Assembly: GCF_026151205.1 (NCBI RefSeq)
Contig: NC_087075.1
Coordinates: 11,022,303-11,086,302, forward strand
Source of the DNA: Bolinopsis microptera
Lineage: Eukaryota; Ctenophora; Tentaculata; Lobata; Bolinopsidae
Reading direction: 5' to 3'
DNA: 64,000 nt
Position numbers and translations under genes: made by a program. Positions 1-11,625 of the stretch are shown one piece after another; within the stretch, counting starts at the first letter, position 1, and the number at the start of each line of letters is the position of its first letter. The notes below the pieces were generated by a model. The model ran no database searches. It was not told the origin of the DNA and was given only the letters and a program-made list of their open reading frames with translations.

Positions 1-1421
1 CTATTATCACCCCAAGAAATTTTGTACATTGAACTTTTTCTAGCTTTTTGCCATCTATTGAAATCGTTAGATTCTTGTTAAAGGGCCGTGTTCTAGCACA
101 GGTCTGTGTTGCTCTTGAAAATGCATAAAACAACTTTTCCCTGCATTTATATGTAACTTGTTAGACTCCATATAGTTACTGACCTGTTTCATTACATGAT
201 TAGCTTTTTCAAAAGCTTCCTGTGCTGAACGACCTATCACAAAAATATTTGTATCATCAGCAAACAGGACGAATTCAGCCAAACTTGAGGAGCTCACAAT
301 ATCATTTATATAAATCAGAAATAGTAGAGGTCCTAACACTGACCCCTGGGGTACACCATACTCAACTGAACACTTGTCCGATTTTTCAGTTTGAAAAGAA
401 GTTACTTGGCTACGGTTTGTTAGATAGCTAGCAAGAGTTTTTAGTGCAATACCTCTTACTCCATAGTGTTCAAGTTTATGCAGGAGTTTATCGTGCTCAA
501 TTGTGTCAAATGCTTTACTTAGATCAATGAATATTCCAATTACATGATTTTTCTGTTCAATCTCATTAAGTATTTTATTGACAGAATAGTTTACGGCATG
601 AGATGTTGAGTGTTGTTTTCTAAAACCAAATTGTCGATCAGAAATCACGTTCATAGCACTGAGGTAATTATATAACCTATTATAAATTATTTTTTCAAGT
701 ATTTTGCCAAATATCGGTAATGTAGAAACAGGTCGATAGTTATCAAGGCATCGTGAGTCTCCTTTTTTATAAATTGGTGTAATAGAGCCCGTTTTAAGCT
801 TGTTTGGAAAGACCCCATTGTCCAAGAACCAATTAAAGAATCTAGAGATATGACCAGACAGATAATTTACACTCTTTTTCAAGACTTTAACAGAGATATC
901 ACTTGCCTTCCCATTTTCAAGGCTACCAATAATTTTACTTATCTCTTCCTCGTCACAGGGGCTGAGAAAAAAAGAGTTCACTATTCTTTCTCTGCCCTTG
1001 AGGTATTGTTTAAACTTCGTTTTATTGAAATTGCCATCAGTTACCGTACGAGATGGTACAGAAGATTGAACTTTTGAATTAAGATTACGAGCAATAGACG
1101 AGAAGTAGATGTTAAATCCGTTGGCAATCTCACGGCGTTCAGTTACAATTCTACCATCAATTAAGAATGATGCTTTTATATCTTTTTTAGATTTACCCCT
1201 GAGTTCGTTGATCAATTCCCAGGTTTTTTTAATATTTCCTTTAGCAAGTTCAAATTTTTTCCCATAGTGGGCTTTTTTCGCAGATTTTATAGCTTTGTTT
1301 AAGATAGAACGATACTCCTTATACTTAAGATATAAAGTTTCCTCACCTAATGGGTTGATTTTGGTACACGAAGCCTTCCATCGCTTGTAGTGAAAGCCTT
1401 CATTATATCTTTGGAGCAGTC
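1..1421 (-). mobile_element. Non-LTR retrotransposon (LINE) reverse transcriptase, cut by window edge
   Basis: A minus-strand open frame at 67-1215 encodes the central reverse transcriptase of a non-LTR element. Visible motifs are the fingers/palm stretch NYRPVSTLPIFGKILEK, the SKAFDTIEH motif, YGVPQGSVLGPLLFLIYIND and the catalytic FADDTN box. Sequence up to about 1421 reads as the linker upstream of the polymerase, including KKTWELINELRG. Below position 80 the protein continues in another frame (GKKLEKVQCTKFLGV), so there is at least one frameshift and the element runs out of the window. No endonuclease domain is visible. It lies upstream of, and antisense to, the receptor gene and may sit in one of its introns. 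Resemblance is to the Jockey/CR1 group; the exact clade is uncertain. Confidence 0.9.
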
Positions 1422-1586
1422 ATGTAACGAAATAAAATTAGTATGCCTTGCAAATTGAAACTTTAACAAATGAACAGTTTTATAATAATTTGTAAAACAT
1501 GCAAAATGCAAACGATATTCGCGAAAATGCTAATTAATTATAATTAGTACAATAATTAATTATACTTAAAATCATAATAATTGCAG

Positions 1587-4500
1587 GTATGTTTGGTGTG
1601 GAGAGCCCGCCTATATCAGAGTTCAACACAACACATGTCATGAAGAATTCTTCCTTCCTGATAAACGATGGCCCGTGGCATGACATTGTTAACAGATACA
1701 CTTTCAAGGATAATAGGTTAACATCTTAATATTATAGGGATGATAGGTTAACATTTTTAATATTACAAGGATAGCAGGTTAACATTTTTAATGTTACAAG
1801 GATAAAACGCTAAAATTTGTAATAGAACAAAACTTAAACTAAGTAATTAATTAATTTCTTTACTCAGGCCATTTGGTAGTGTACCTCACAGAATAAAGAT
1901 ATTTCAGGATGGCAAATGGAAGGTAAATATTTGAATACCATACCTCCAATTTCAATCAATTTGTTATATAAACATTTAATTTAAGGAGTTATTCTAACGG
2001 AACAATCCAATTTCACAACTCATATTACTAAATTATAATGAGCTCCTCCAGATCAAAAACCCACTCAGGCTCTTGCGGGACTCCTGCCTCACAGAAGAAA
2101 GATTGAACGGGACAGTAGAAACTATGAGCAGGAAGCGGCGAAGTTGTCTTCAGAGTTACACTTCGACTCTTTTGGGAATAGTTTGGAAACTGGCGTGCCT
2201 TTGTGAGTTTAGTTATTTAGTTAGTGTTTCGTTATTTTTTAGTTAATGTTTAGTTATATTAGTGTTTAGTTGTTATAATTAGTGTTTATAATCAGTGTTT
2301 AGTTGTTAAAATTAGTGTTTATAATTATTGTTTAGTTTGTGTTTAATAAGTCTTTACTCTTTAGTTAGTAATTACTAATAAGTTAGTATAATGTTTTACT
2401 CTTAAAATTATTAATTATTAATTTCCCCAGTTACGACAAGTACAAGTTTATCCGTTATTCACGAGCTGAACAAGGTCATGTTATTGCTGACGAAACGTCA
2501 TGTGGATACGATCACCTCATTTGTTACTGTTAGTTAATAATTATTTTACTTGCTCTTAAATTACCTGTAGAATGTAGTTAAATTACTAAAATTAAAACAC
2601 CCTGAATCCTGATGTTTGTTTCAGATTCTTGTAGAATACGAAATATGGTTACTACTGTTTAAATAGTTACTTATTATAATTACCCGATTAACCGATCGTA
2701 AGCTTTTGTTTACATCCCTTTATTACAAATTTTTCCTAATGAAATAAACTATGATTCACTCCAGGGAGACGTAGGATTAAATGGATAATCACGATCGCCA
2801 CCAGTGGGTCTGTGGGGGCTATTTTAGTGTTTGGACCTCTGATATACCTGTTCTTTCGGTGGAGAAAATTCAACACTGAAATCAACGCCATGCGATGGCG
2901 TTTAAAGGACTCGGAGGTGACTTTCAGTAAGTTGTAATTATCAATATGTTATGTCTGGAGCTTTATCACAGATCGGTTGAAAGAGGTTTTAAAGCTAGAT
3001 GTTTAATGGCAAATTGATTGAGACTGATAATAGATAATGCCAACGTGAAGGCCTTAAACATAATAAAACAATTGAAAACATCAAACCTACACTATATCAA
3101 ACTATGTTACAGGATATCAGTACACGGATGAACAATCCGCCGACTCAGATGCCTGCAGCAGCTCGAGTGAAAGTTCAGATGAGTCTATAACAAATATTGA
3201 AGCAATTGACGGGCTCATTATGCCAACTCTTACCATTAGAAAAGGATCAGATCATGTTCCTAATCGATTAGGAATCGATTATAATCGGAGAAAGTCCAAC
3301 TTCTCTGGAGTGAGAGATAGACGAACAATGCCCACGGCCTCGGCTACTGGAAATTGTCGGAGAAAATCATATTTTGTTAAGAATGATCCACCAGGCAGTT
3401 TTCTGAAACTTACTAAGAATAACGAGGTTTTTAAGCAGCTTGCTGTTTTATTTTCATATAACATTACAGACTCATATCACTACTATCCGCATTATATCTG
3501 CATTTATTCTTAATGTGCAATCGGCCAACGTATATACTGGGTTATTTCGGAGGTTTCTGATATTAGGATAATTGTTGTAGGCTAATAAACGTTAACAATC
3601 AGGGATCCACGCTCTCAGTTGAATCTGAAGAGGACACTAGAGATTACATTTACACTGATTTAGCAGTGTATAATGACCATGAGTGGGCTGCTAAGGAACT
3701 CTCTCGTGCTGCTACTTATATTATTAAAGGAAGTGGTAGAAACTTCAGGATTGAAATGAAGGAGGTGGGTAAATATATTAGTAGAAACTTCAAGCTTGAA
3801 ATGAAAGATGGTGGTCAATATATTTGTTTACTGCGTCCAAACATGAAAGTGTTGGCTGATATGATAAAATATCCACTGCTCTTGGTGAATTTTATTGATT
3901 TCCGATAATAAATGTAAATAATTTTTCTTAACCTTTAATTTCAGTTACTTGAACTAAAGCACAAGAACCTCACTAAACTGTGTGGAGTTGTGTACAATAA
4001 TAACCTTGCTGGCTACATGTTCCTATCACAATACTGTAAAAGGGGCTCCCTCAAGGTTATAATATTCTCTGTAGTTATGTTAAATAGCAATTCAGTCTCT
4101 CAAACCTCAGAATCACTGCCACATGTCAAAAGATATGCTTCACCTCCCCACCAGAATCCATATATCTACAAATCCAATACTAAATTTACGTTAGATAACT
4201 AATCACCTTAAAAATTATCAGAATGTTCTGGAAGACAAGGACTTTATATTCGATCTGGAGATCAAGCTGAGTTTCATCTGTGATATGATACACGGTATGG
4301 AATATCTACACAACCACAGGAGTATTGGATCCCATGGTTACCTCAAGTCTTCAAATGTTGTGGTTACTGGATGTCTCACCGCTAAAATAGCTGACTTTGG
4401 AACCTTGTGCAGGTTATTGTGATTGCGTAGGTTTTTTGACATGCAATAATATGATGTTATGATAGCAACTGGTAACTGGCGAGTAACAGAGAGAGTTGAG

Positions 4501-7500
4501 GAGGTATTTCATCTGAATAACACCCCCAAATTCCCGCTAGCTCAGCTAGCGGTAAAAATAACATTTTGTGGCTCCAGGGTAACTGACACAGAAAAGTTGG
4601 AGGAGCTGGGTGAAACTTCAGCTAACATCCATTCTATGTGGTCAGCCCCGGAGATATTGAGAGAGCAGATTCAGCAATCTGTGTTTGGTAAGATCGTGGT
4701 TTAGTTAATTAAGTTTAGGTTTAGTTTAATTTAAAATTAGTTGTTATTTGAAATGGTGTCATATTATATTTGTATAACTATGACGACCTGTTGTGGATAG
4801 TTTCAGACTAGTGCCATTATTTGTTTGGATTTATACGATTATCAAAATCTTACTATATATAAAGCGAGACGATATATATATAATATATATTTATTTATCC
4901 GTGCCATTTTACTGACACCACGGCATCAACTTTAACGCGAATTTCTGCAAAAACCGTCAAAGATATACAACTGAAACTTTTTTGACTGGGTCAAATGCTT
5001 TAATGGCCTCCAAATCAACATTATTATTATAAAACAGGATCTTACCGACAAAAATGATTCTTAAAAATACCTTAATGCGGTAAACTGTACCCTTGAAAAA
5101 TATTTTCCCAACATCTGTTGCATGCAGCTATATCTCTAATTTCGTTCAATTCATACAAGTTGTCCATTTGCAAATTTCTACTATTTAAATCACTTCTTAA
5201 AACCGATAACAAGTTCATTCTAGGTCTCCCCAATCTTCCAATGAATAAATTATCTGATTCAATAGTAAAAGAGAGAGCCGTTTGGGCTGGGGTGTTCTCC
5301 ATACTCCTGAGAATGTGTCCAAACATCTTCCACCGCTGGTGTTCAATACGCTTGGATAACTTTTCAACTTTGCACCTTTCATACAATGCTTTGTTGCTTA
5401 TCATACCTTTAGGCCATTTGATGTTTAAAATGGACCTGAGGTGTCTACGATGGAGTGTGTCCATTTTCTCCATGGTTGCTTTCTTAGGACTCCAACTATT
5501 TGAGTTGTAAATCAATACAGATACAACTTGAGCATCGTATAACCTCAGCTTTCTTTCAATGGATATTTTCTTACCGGACAACCATACTTTTTCAAAGTTC
5601 TTAAAAGCAATCTCAGCTAGGATTCTCCTTCTTTGAATGTCCTTCTCAGTACACAGTAAGGAACCTAGTGACTTGTTACTTCGCCATGGTTCGTTATTAG
5701 CTAATGGCTGACCGTTTGTGTCTTTATCAGATTGTTTCGCCAGGTAGAAGGTACTGAATTCAGTTTTACTTTCATTTACTTGGAGGTTCCAGTCTTTGAG
5801 AATCTCCTTCACTGCAGGAAGGAAAATTCTCAGTCTCTCGATGTCCTCGTCAGCAAAGTCACAATCGTCTGAATATTCCCACTCAGTTGGAAAACCTAGT
5901 TCTGATACTGGTGGGTTTGGTCTCCCAGATACAGCTCTGAGGTGGTGTAAGGCTGCTGCAAGAATAAGTGTGAATAGCTTTCCAGATAAACTGTCACCTT
6001 GAAAGGCTCCGAGTAAACTTTCAAACTCTTCCGACAGTGAGGAGTTAACACGAACTCTAAGGAGAGTATTCGATAGAAGGTATTGAACTAAGCGAATGTC
6101 GTCCTCCGAACAACCAGCATCTTTCAAAACATTGATGATAGTGTCCCTTTTCACGGTATCAAAAGCTCTACTCATATCAATACCCATTTTGCTAAATGTC
6201 CATTTCTTCCTCATCACAACAGATATGAGCATTCTCTGAGCCCACACAATGTCAGAGCATTTGCAATCAACATGAAAAAATAAAAAATTGGCCAAGAAAT
6301 AGGAGTTTTAGAGCCCAAAATTTGGTACCCCAAGTGGTGTCAAAAACGCGAATTAAATAGGTAATAATTGTTTTAGTCTCTTGAGTCTTGACACCATTTT
6401 AGGGTTAGACGGGTTCCTGCTAGTACATATAATGGATAATGGTGCTGGCTACACTAAAACTACACAAACGAATATTTTTTAAATAAGTTTCGCACAATGC
6501 ATAATACATTATACACTGTCTGAAAAGGTAACTTATTTACTTTTAACTGTAGATGATCTTCTCAGGGACCAAGGAAGGAGATGTTTATAGTTTTGGTATA
6601 ATATGTCACGAGATATTGGAGTATAGTGGACCTTTCAACACACATGACCATCATGGACTAGATGCACAGGGTAAGAACAAATGGTTTTAGAATGGTTATT
6701 AGTCGAGGAGACGACGTGACCAAGCCGAGGTGAAATGGAATGTCCCACGACGGAGATCGAGACTAGCTTGCAAACTTTCGAAAAAGCCGTCAAAGATCAT
6801 GATTTCAGCTCAGCTAAAATTTACTATATAACTCATTTCTCACACCTAATTTCTCATACCTACTTATTACCAGAAGTAGTGACTCTAGTAAGAAAGTGTC
6901 ACTCCAAGTCCCCGTACCGGCCTGCGTACAGCGTGAACCCCAACATGGAAACCAAAGAACGAACAGCTGTCAACATGTCTCTCCAGTGTTGGAGTGAGGA
7001 CCCGGAGGAGAGGCCTAGTTTTAGGGGTCTACTCCGCGACAGAGTCCCTGATATTACCAGTATCAGGTCAGTTGTGTGTGTGAAAGTGAAAGTGAAAGTG
7101 AAACTTAAAGCTTGAGGCTGCTTTGAATTATATGTGCAATATAGCAATATGCAATGTTAGAAGTTGTACCTTATGAGATCAACAATTTCAACATATTCAC
7201 CAAACCCAGGAAATCAGTAGTTGAACATGCCCTGGAAACAGTAAAGAAGTACAGCAAGAAAAAGGAAAAGAAGATCGCGCAGCTGGATTCTGAGTTGAGA
7301 TCGATAAGAGGCGATATTGGACGGCTTCGACTGCAGATTCTGCCTTGGTAAAGAACTTTTGTTGTAATAATTACGTAATTAAATAAGATATGTATATTTA
7401 TTATCGAGGGCTGTGTGACCATTTAGACCATGTCAATTTAATCAATATATTCATCCATCGATTAACATTGTAGCTTAAAAGTGAACTAGACCCGATATTT

Positions 7501-8959
7501 AAGAAACAATTAATACGAATTGCCTTCTCCCTGACTGCAATCTTCTTCAGGGAAGTAGCTGAGAACATCGAGGAAGGTATTTATCCGGGAGCTGAGTCAC
7601 TACTGTCCTCATCTATAATGTGCATAGAGATTACTGGTTGGTATATCAACTATTTTAATTATTTAACTATTTTAACTATTTTGACCATTTTAACTAGTTT
7701 GACTATTTTAACTTGACCGTTCATTTATTTATTATCAATTATCTACTTATCTCGACAATATTATATAATAATCTTAAGGAGGATTAGAACTACTAGAATC
7801 CGGTGTATCATCCAGAGATGTTTGGGCGGCACTTCAAGCTATAAGGGACGAGATATATAGCTTTATCAATTACTACCCTGGATTATTTTGTGTGAGTTTC
7901 ATTAATGTTCATTGATTTGATGACTAACATGTTATTCCTAGGCAGTTTCTAGCTCTGAACTATAGGATATGGTATCCATGCCAGTTATTTAAAGGTTTTC
8001 AAATATAAATTCTGCTAAAACAATAAACATTCCTGATCAGTTAAATCAGTTAGATCTAAGTTTCTAGCTTTAATTTGTATGAGTTGTTTGTCTGTATGAG
8101 TCTGTTGTTCTGTTGGAAATTAAACTTTGTAACTTAAAGTGTCTCCCAGACACTAGCAACAGAAAGCCTGTACGTGATAATAGCTAACGGAGTTAACCAG
8201 TACAGAGATAACGTGACGGTAATACTGCGCCAACTCTACAAGGAGCTGGTAATATTTGTTAAGAAGTTGGAGCTGCCTAGGGGGAGGCTGCGGGTCAGAG
8301 CTGGCATGGACTCAGGTGGGAACTTGTTGTCTTAAGTATTAGTCAATTAGTTAATTAATTATTTAGTTAATTAATTATTTAGTTAATTAATTATTTAGTT
8401 AATTAGTTGATTAATTATTTAGTTAAGGGGACAGAGCGATAACTTCGGCTAGGAACAATATTTTTCCATGGGATCAAAAACAGCTGATAGATATCACTCC
8501 TCTCTATCAGAAACAACTATAAAGTCAATTTTGAGAGAAATTTCATAAAGACCCCCCCCCCCCCCCCCCCCCCCCCCCTTAATAAGTAGAATTATAAATT
8601 GTTAGTGAGATACATGTACTTGCTTGATAAACTACATTCACCCATAATCAATATACTTTTATAAATTATTCTGCCTTCACACAATCTAAAACTCGTTATC
8701 AGTCTTGCACATTCCTGAACACAATATCTCAGGGTGCGTGGATACAGGCGTAGTCGGAGACCAGGTTCTTTCTTACCAGATTTTTGGACCTGTCTACACG
8801 ATCGCTGATATGATGCGGAGTAATGCTGATCCAGGGAAATTATTAGTGTCTGAAAACTCTAAAAAGTTGCTTAAATCCGATAATTTTAAAGAAACAGGAG
8901 CGTATAAATATAGGCATAGTGTGTACTATCAGCCTGGCCAGAATTTGATAGCGTCGTAA
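1587..8959 (+). CDS. Membrane guanylyl-cyclase-type receptor, 3' part; catalytic domain looks inactive
   Basis: Seventeen exons were read: 1587-1716, 1868-1922, 2069-2202, 2431-2528, 2765-2926, 3113-3426, 3603-3848, 3945-4055, 4222-4412, 4578-4680, 6553-6670, 6874-7059, 7161-7347, 7551-7636, 7782-7891, 8150-8315, 8733-8959. All phases join. The order is juxtamembrane ectodomain, one membrane span (exon 5, WIITIATSGSVGAILVFGP), an acidic linker, and a kinase-homology domain (LLELKHKNLTKLCGVV, HGYLKSSN replacing the HRD loop, KIADFGTLC, GDVYSFGIICHEIL, CWSEDPEERPSF). A dimerisation helix and a cyclase-homology domain follow. In the family, ligand binding drives cGMP synthesis in the cytosolic domain. 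Here the metal-binding aspartates, the guanine-contacting glutamate and the Asn/Arg transition-state pair all appear replaced, so a regulatory or decoy role is inferred. The 5' exons with most of the ectodomain are outside the window. The donors of exons 10 and 12 are the least certain. Confidence 0.85.
5072..6295 (-). mobile_element. 5'-truncated non-LTR reverse transcriptase in receptor intron
   Basis: An uninterrupted minus-strand frame of about 400 codons encodes the second half of a non-LTR reverse transcriptase. It has GIDMSRAFDTVKRDTI, the GAFQGDSLSGKLFTLIL block, the YSDD catalytic box in WEYSDDCDFAD, and a C-terminal thumb and tail including LYDAQVVSVLIYNSNSW and HRRHLRSILNIKWPKGM. 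The N-terminal endonuclease and fingers are missing, which is usual for 5'-truncated insertions. It lies antisense in the intron between exons 10 and 11 of the receptor, inside the kinase-homology region. It differs clearly from the LINE copy at 1-1421 (YSDD against FADD; different thumb), so at least two families are present. The intact frame suggests a fairly recent insertion. Confidence 0.9.
8341..8426. repeat. AT-rich tandem repeat (TTAGTTAATTAATTAT)
   Basis: About five imperfect copies of a 16-bp unit made of TTAGTTAATTAATTAT lie in the last intron of the receptor gene, directly before a TTAA-flanked insertion candidate. Confidence 0.8.
8427..8578. mobile_element. Possible TTAA-flanked insertion ending in poly(C)
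   Basis: A 152-bp segment starts with GGGGACAGAG, ends in about 30 C residues and has TTAA on both sides (8423-8426 and 8579-8582). TTAA duplication is typical of piggyBac-like elements, but the inverted repeat beyond the G/C run is weak. The AT-rich surroundings make a chance TTAA quite possible. Confidence 0.3.
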
Positions 8960-9979
8960 TTCCTTTTATTCAGTATTTGAACTTGAAAAATTTTAATTTT
9001 AAGTTTTTAAATTTTTTAGTTATATTGTCTGATCTTGTATTGTATTTGTTCATTATAACGTAATTCTTTACCTTGTTGAAAGTGACCAGATTGTCAATAG
9101 ATATGTCTCCAACGATATCATGTACTGTGTGGAAAGTGGATTGGAACCGACCTGTACCAAACCTTTTTTTAAGTGCGTACCAAAGAGGTGAGGCCTAATT
9201 AGAGACAAGTTAGGGTAGAATTTCATGGTGGTAGTAAAGCAGCAATTATCTCATTTGCATTACTAAAAAACTTGGTACAGAAGGTCAAAGGTGATTGATC
9301 TGATTAATTAAGAAAAAAGTTTCCAAAAATATTTGGGTTTTTGGAACGCGCGAGAAATAATTAGTATACAAACAAATAAGTTTTTCATTTACTTTGACAT
9401 AAAGTTCCGCGCGTGCAGAGCTTCTACAGCAGGGTGTCAGAATTATTGGCGTGTTTGAAATTTTATGTGTATTTTATGATGAAATCAATATTTTTCGACG
9501 GGTCATAACTTTACAGTTTACTTCTGAATATCAGAATTACAAAATTCAAAAACTGGTCTGTAGACAATCGTCTGAAATTTTTCAGAATTTTGTGTTGATG
9601 TACCTCAAAACCCATAATTTAGGCCGTTATTTAAAGGGTCGATCCTCAGAAGTCAAGTAATGATCGTTTCTAAAAGCTTGGGTAAGCTACAATTTTACGC
9701 AAAATTGTCTACTGTCACAATAATTATGACACCCTGGCCCCTGCTATGCTGTACTAGAGGCTAGCTCTTTTATTTATATTATTTTACCGTTTGTATTGAC
9801 TAACCTGCCGTGCTTGAATTTTGACGATTAACCCTATGTCATGCGGGGTGATCCGGAATCAGCTTTCGAAAATGCATGGCGATATAATGGAGGACTTGAA
9901 ATTGAGGTCCCACTGCCGCGGATCTTATCCGGCTGATGATCATGGAGTGCGGTCAGCCCAGTAGTGCAGATGCACTACT
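8960..9979. other. Gene-free stretch: receptor 3' flank
   Basis: This holds the presumed 3' untranslated and flanking sequence of the receptor gene. It is AT-rich, with short spurious frames only. I see no further exon, RNA gene or repeat that I can support. Confidence 0.5.
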
Positions 9980-10093
9980 GGGCCTCGCCAAGTTGCGAAG
10001 GATTGACATCGTGGATCAAGGTCAACTCCAGGCAGTATCTAAGAAGCCAGACCACTTGATTCACGATGTCAATCATTCGCAGCTCGACGAGGC
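9980..10093. repeat. Palindromic dispersed repeat, copy 1
   Basis: The arms GATTGACATCGTGGATCAA (10001-10019) and TTGATTCACGATGTCAATC (10056-10074) are inverted with one mismatch. They are flanked by GGCCTCGCC and CGACGAGGCC blocks that extend the symmetry. The same design recurs at 52948-53046, so this is a dispersed hairpin-forming repeat. Just before it, the arms of CCCAGTAGTGCAGATG and its complement form another small palindrome (about 9958-9983). Confidence 0.75.
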
Positions 10094-10125
10094 CCAGTTC
10101 TAGTTATAAGGGTTAAGGTTACTGT

Positions 10126-10857
10126 TACCTGGGGACCCCAGGCTATTATAAATCAAGAGGCTTGCATATATTGAACATATTGACACGGTTGCAGAGTTGA
10201 GTCTGTACGGAACCTAGTAGTTTCAGATCCTTGTTTAACTTGCCGTACAGCAAGATCATCCACTACTTTAGCCCGGCGAGGCACATAACTCCCTCTACAA
10301 CTCCATGACAAATGTTTCATATACTAGCCGAATTCACAAGATATATCCTTGTGTTTGAGAAGAGCTCGTTAGAACTGCTTCCTTTCCCTTCAGTATCCCA
10401 CAGTCTCTCGAGTTTCGTAACTGCCAGAGAACTCTCTTAAACAATTACTAGACTCGGTGATTATAAATCAAGAGGCTTGCATATATTGAACATATTGACA
10501 CGGTTGCAGAGTTGAGTCTGTACGGAACCTAGTAGTTTCAGATCCTTGTTTATGTTCATATACATTTGGCGGAATGACAGGCTGAGCGCGGCCCAGTAAG
10601 GTTACTGCTTAGAAATAGAAAGTCTTCATGTACCTTAAAAGTTAAACCCTTATTACTCTATCCGTAATCCTCACCCAAAATATGTCTTAGTGGTGGGACT
10701 TGTTGGATACTGCCAAAGTTTCAATCATCACTGAATCTATCTATTTTATATTTAACGTGGATAACATTACTGGGCCGCGCTCAGCCTGTCATTCCGCCAA
10801 ATCTTTATTCGGGCTGAGTGAGCTATTATGAACATAATAGCCTGGGGTCCCCAGGTA
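10126..10857. mobile_element. Foldback element with outer and inner inverted repeats
   Basis: A perfect 23-bp outer inverted repeat (TACCTGGGGACCCCAGGCTA at 10126-10148 and its complement at 10835-10857) encloses a perfect 36-bp inner inverted repeat at 10564-10599 and 10767-10802. A 92-bp direct repeat occupies 10146-10237 and 10461-10552. No coding capacity is seen. The right-hand part (inner arm plus outer arm) recurs at 52762-52838. This looks like a non-autonomous foldback-type element; I could not define a target-site duplication. Confidence 0.7.
10146..10237. repeat. 92-bp direct repeat (second copy 10461-10552)
   Basis: The two copies, starting TTATAAATCAAGAGGCTTGC and ending CAGATCCTTGTTTA, are essentially identical. 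The first copy continues into GCCGTACAG, which can pair with CTGTACGG inside the repeat. A diverged relative lies at 35168-35232, just upstream of the zinc-finger gene. Confidence 0.85.
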
Positions 10858-11378
10858 AGGATAACAATTCAATGAACAACATTGTTCGTATGCATATTTG
10901 TGGGCACACACCTTGCAACCGCTGCGCTCGCGACGCGAAGGTATGTACGTACGTGACGCGCTCAGACGATTAAAAAATAGCGTTTAGCGACGCGCCTTCC
11001 ATACAATAAAGGCGGTATACCACGTCAGCAATTGCCTAATCTTACAGCTTGTTAGGTTGCTTGCAAGTTGCAACACCGTAGTATGGCCATCAAGCAGCAG
11101 ATCACTGAGGATGGCACAAGACACGATTGAGGTACTCAAAGTTCTATTCCCAAAGTAACCTTTGATAAACGGAAAATCATCAGAATATAAGAAAAGATTT
11201 TGGAAGATTTTTGAAGAGAAGCTTTTCTGCCGTCCACTTAACCGAAATTTCGCAGTTTTTACTGAAATATTTACCTGTGACCATTAAATAATCAGTCCGA
11301 TAGGACATTTTCAAATTTAGAGATAAGTTTAACTCTGGATCATTTGCATCTGATTCTCATAAAATGTGAAAGATCTCA
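10858..11378. other. Gene-free stretch between foldback element and MITE
   Basis: There is a short CpG-richer part near 10905-11000 (GCGCTCGCGACGCG, ACGTACGTGACGCG), otherwise AT-rich DNA. No gene or structured RNA could be supported. Confidence 0.5.
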
Positions 11379-11381
11379 TTA

Positions 11382-11553
11382 GGGGTCGTTCACATATTAC
11401 GTAATCAGCTGAGTGGGGGGGGGTTCCGAATGATTACGCTAGTGTAATTTTGACACAATAGCTATATGTAAAACTGATTACGGAGGGGGGGGGGGGGGGG
11501 TGGGGTAAAAATGTTCTAAAAAATGATTACGTAATATGTGTGTGAACGACCCC
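11382..11553 (+). mobile_element. MITE with TTA target duplication, copy 1
   Basis: A 172-bp element has terminal inverted repeats GGGGTCGTTCACATATTACG and its complement (the right arm has a 4-bp GTGT insertion), flanked by TTA at 11379-11381 and 11554-11556. The interior carries G runs and GATTACGCTAGTGTAA. TTA duplications and these ends suit a PIF/Harbinger-type MITE (inference). A second copy lies at 13332-13505 in the opposite orientation. Copy 1 lies just past the 3' end of the sedoheptulokinase gene. Confidence 0.85.
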
Positions 11554-11625
11554 TTATTACGGATTTAGCAGAGACGATTAAAAAAATCAAGTTTAACTAT
11601 ATAATATCACTATAATATGGAATAT

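Noticed and set aside
9451-9660. A 69-codon plus-strand frame after the receptor gene
   Set aside because: AT-rich, no splice context or recognisable motif; consistent with chance.
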